A stretch of DNA of 8,969 nucleotides from Sodalis-like endosymbiont of Proechinophthirus fluctus. Its GTDB lineage: Bacteria > Pseudomonadota > Gammaproteobacteria > Enterobacterales > Enterobacteriaceae. A program made the position numbers and the translations under genes. The notes beneath the pieces are model-generated. The model was not told where the DNA came from. It worked only from the letters and a program-made list of their open reading frames with translations, and did no database searches. Of the stretch, positions 7,228-8,969 are shown piece after piece (position 1 is the first letter of the stretch; each line of letters starts with the position of its first letter). The stretch covers positions 52,640 through 61,608 of the forward strand of contig NZ_LECR01000023.1 of the NCBI RefSeq assembly GCF_001602625.1. Direction: 5' to 3'.

Positions 7228-7560
7228 ATGGCGATTATCTAGCTCGACACAGCAAAAAAAGAATGCTAGGCCGGCCGCGACACGCATCGCCACGGTGTCT
7301 CACTCACTCGCTGGTGCCCTAGGCGCTTACCCATCCTATTAATCCTTATCTGGCAATGCGCAGCCTAGGCCAACTGGCTATCCAGCCGAATCCCGCTAAC
7401 GTCGATAGCTGTCGCTAAAAACCCTTTGGCGTCTGACCGAGAGCGGTGAGCTGTCGGTCAACCTGGCCATCAGCAGCGCCAGTGCACAGCCCGTGCAACT
7501 CATTAGCTTTGTGATAGACGGCGGTATTGGGCTGATTCTGAGGCTCATTACCTATAAAGG
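7228..7560 (+). pseudogene. ABC transporter permease relic, SsuC-like (aliphatic sulfonate type)
   Basis: Intact SsuC is an inner-membrane permease of the sulfonate importer. An AAGGAG ribosome site (7218-7223) precedes ATG 7228, but the fourth sense codon is followed at once by TAG. In the same frame PRRLPILLILIWQCAA and then NWLSSRI match the first membrane helix and the GWLSxRILPSP motif of SsuC. After a frameshift near 7420 the next frame reads TLWRLTESGELSVNLAISS and VIDGGIGLILRLIT, equivalent to the SGELxxHLAISSxRAxxGFxIGGxLGLILGLISG block. There are at least three stops plus the frameshift, and recognisable similarity ends near 7560, before the EAA-type loop that contacts the ATPase. 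This is about the first third of the normal protein. Confidence 0.7.
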
Positions 7561-7856
7561 CTCAATCATTATGGTGCTCGTCGTCTGCCCGCTGCTAGTC
7601 GCTATGTATGGCAGCTATCTGGTATACGTTGCTAACAGTGTGGGACATGAGGATATTTTTGTTTATCGGTCTGATCAGTAAATGGCAGCAGAAGAGGCTT
7701 CAACAGCTGCTAATACATGGTCGAGAAGTTAAGATTGGTAGGACTAATTCTGTCCATCAGACTATGGTAAAAGCTATCGCGACGCATCAGCAGGTAGGCT
7801 ATTCGCTCAATGAGGGTATTAAGCCTCTGGTCATAAGCCTTTGCAGGAAACCTCTG
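7561..7856. other. Unassigned stretch between permease and DinB relics
   Basis: A plus-strand open frame continues from the permease relic to a stop near 7681 and includes a hydrophobic run (MVLVVCPLLVAMYGSYLVYV), but this does not match the expected SsuC continuation. A second overlapping frame from 7608 has no family match either. The hydrophobic run could be a fragment of another membrane protein joined by deletion. Confidence 0.3.
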
Positions 7857-8330
7857 TCAGTCATTATGATCCTTTAGAAGAACTGTCAGCACATCCTTTG
7901 AAAGCACAGCACCACATTCAGACACCCGCCAGCCCACGGTGCCGAGATAGTAGGTTCCATGAAAAAACATGTAGTTTAGCATCTCCACGACTGTCATTTC
8001 TCCGTTACCGTCGTCGACGAAAATGAACTTAATGGTTTCGCCTAGATCGAATGAAGTCACGGCTATGGCATGCTAGATATAACAGTTCGTACCGCCGGCT
8101 ATTTTAACTGCAACCTCCCCTCCCTACAGGCAGTGTTTCTGGAGTATTCAAAGTGGTGTAACCATGCTGTCTACCTATCATATTTGCCCTGAAAATCATG
8201 TCTACTATATGAGTAAGATTCATCAGCATCATGTGACATTTTTCCGATTACGCAGATTCATTGATAATAACGATTGTATCCTTATCCATCATTTGCTCCA
8301 GATTAGTCTGTATCGATAGCTTAGCAATAA
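7857..8330 (-). pseudogene. DinB-family protein relic
   Basis: DinB-fold proteins are small four-helix-bundle, metal-binding, often thiol-linked enzymes of mostly unknown substrate. Two blocks are clear. One, in a frame running from 8247 to TAA 8104-8106, reads LTHIVDMIFRANMIGRQHGY then TTLNTPETLPV, the family's first His region and its HxYTxxNTPET motif. The other, from 8060 to TGA 7857-7859, reads FDLGETIKFIFVDDGNGEMT, VVEMLNYMFFHGTYYLGTVG and a C-terminal PKDVL/LKDH-like end, matching the family's NHGTYHRG helix. Here the second histidine of that motif is Tyr and the arginine is Leu. A stop lies at 8248-8250 and another near 8080, and the two blocks are in different frames, so it is a pseudogene. 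An N-terminal remnant may extend to about 8330. It points toward hemB and lies just downstream of the tRNA-Asn terminator. Confidence 0.75.
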
Positions 8331-8420
8331 CGCTGTTTTCTTAGCGGAGTTTTTTTTCTGAGGCCTCTATCTGAAAACGGCTGCATCCGCTTTTCGCCGA
8401 CTGTCAGCAACCGTTAAAAT

Positions 8421-8444
8421 CAAAAAACTTGCTTTGGAAAGCAA
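8421..8444 (-). terminator. Intrinsic terminator of tRNA-Asn
   Basis: On the minus strand a hairpin TTGCTT-TCCA-AAGCAA (8429-8444) is followed by G and six T (8422-8427). It starts 20 bases after the tRNA 3' end, the expected place for the tRNA transcript to stop. Confidence 0.85.
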
Positions 8445-8463
8445 AGCGATCTTTTCTGGAATT

Positions 8464-8539
8464 TGGCTCCTCTGACTGGACTCGAACCAGTGACATACGG
8501 ATTAACAGTCCGCCGTTCTACCGACTGAACTACAGAGGA
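8464..8539 (-). tRNA. tRNA-Asn (GTT anticodon)
   Basis: The 76-base gene folds into a full cloverleaf: acceptor TCCTCTG pairs with CAGAGGA, the T arm is CTGG-TTCGAGT-CCAG, and the anticodon GTT lies at 8504-8506. The CCA end is encoded (8464-8466). From memory it is the same as the E. coli asparagine tRNA. It has its own promoter and terminator, so it is a single-gene unit. Asparagine tRNA genes are known integration sites for islands such as the Yersinia high-pathogenicity island, but no second copy of the tRNA 3' end was seen in this window. Confidence 0.97.
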
Positions 8540-8556
8540 ATTATGCAGTGCGCAGC

Positions 8557-8585
8557 ATACTAATCGCCCGTGCCTGGGATGTCAA
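8557..8585 (-). promoter_or_regulatory. Consensus sigma-70 promoter of tRNA-Asn
   Basis: On the minus strand TTGACA (8580-8585) and TAGTAT (8557-8562) are separated by exactly 17 bases. The -10 is followed by a GC-rich GCTGCGC discriminator, the pattern of stringently controlled stable-RNA promoters. The start site would be near 8550, leaving about ten bases of leader. Confidence 0.85.
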
Positions 8586-8969
8586 ACCCCTTTTCCCTCT
8601 GGTCGGGCGATTGTCGAAATGTTGCGCAAGTCGCTAATAAAATCCTATACCTATGTCCCCCAAGAGACGATGCCCGAGAGTATTGTGCGCAGCGTCTGTT
8701 GCAACTGTACTGAGCGCGTCTGGGCATAACAAAGGGCTTGGCTTCTCCTATAGTGGTTTCCTCTTTATGTAGTTGCATTGCGCCAGCTCGAACTGTACCG
8801 CGTGTTGTTGCGCATGCAGTTCAGTATGCGCGGGTAATAGCTGCTCTTTAAGGTTTTGTTACGGTTATAACGCACGCCTCCGGAAAATGACAGTTAAATA
8901 GCCAGGTCGTCAACGATGCCCGGGAGAGAAATCACTGTATAGAGAAGTTGTCCTGTCCTCCCAGCCAAT
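8586..8969. other. Right-end stretch without a recognisable gene
   Basis: No intact gene is seen. On the minus strand a frame at about 8755-8850 reads LKEQLLPAHTELHAQQHAVQ and FELAQCNYIKRKP before a stop; it looks protein-like and helical but has a stop just upstream and no family match. It ends upstream of the tRNA-Asn promoter and may be the tail of a relic that begins beyond the window. Confidence 0.3.

Noticed and set aside
7841..8026. Plus-strand open frame of 61 codons
   Set aside because: Antisense to the C-terminal part of the DinB relic; no independent coding signal.
8164..8319. Plus-strand open frame of 51 codons starting MLSTYHICPE
   Set aside because: It is the antisense shadow of the DinB-family relic, whose motifs are clear on the minus strand.
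8331..8358. Plus-strand terminator-like CGCT...AGCG followed by eight T
   Set aside because: The stem is only four base pairs with a long loop, too weak to call.
1..8969. CRISPR array, transposase, phage integrase or a second copy of the tRNA-Asn 3' end
   Set aside because: I looked for regularly spaced repeats, transposase-like motifs and a repeat of TGGCTCCTCTGACTGG and found none by eye.

Overview
The window looks like part of a decaying enterobacterial symbiont chromosome, most like Sodalis. That placement is inferred from the enterobacterial hemB and tRNA-Asn, the many gene relics and the very low intact coding content. It was not tested by a database search. Only three loci look functional: the 5' part of an ABC transporter ATPase gene (minus strand, cut by the left edge), hemB (plus strand, complete), and a tRNA-Asn gene (minus strand) with its own consensus promoter and terminator.

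Layout. 1-407: ABC ATPase of the sulfonate/nitrate/pyrimidine-precursor type. 408-1128: divergent intergenic region with three perfect-stem hairpins, an 11-base tandem repeat, a minus-strand extended -10 and candidate hemB promoters. 1129-2103: hemB, porphobilinogen synthase. 2104-8340: a gene graveyard. It holds unidentified relics (2484-3080 and 3470-4905, the second AT-rich and partly readable in one frame). It also holds an acyltransferase-3 relic (5117-5870, plus) that ends tail-to-tail against a siderophore-interacting protein relic (5854-6525, minus), an SsuC-like permease relic (7228-7560, plus) and a DinB-family relic (7857-8330, minus). 8421-8585: the tRNA-Asn unit. 8586-8969: no recognisable gene.

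How it works together. HemB serves tetrapyrrole synthesis and the tRNA serves translation, both under strong selection, while accessory functions (iron-siderophore release, envelope acylation, sulfonate uptake, a DinB-fold enzyme) have eroded through stops and frameshifts. I see no intact novel system. The best leads are the hairpin cluster ahead of the ABC gene and the large unidentified relic at 3470-4905.
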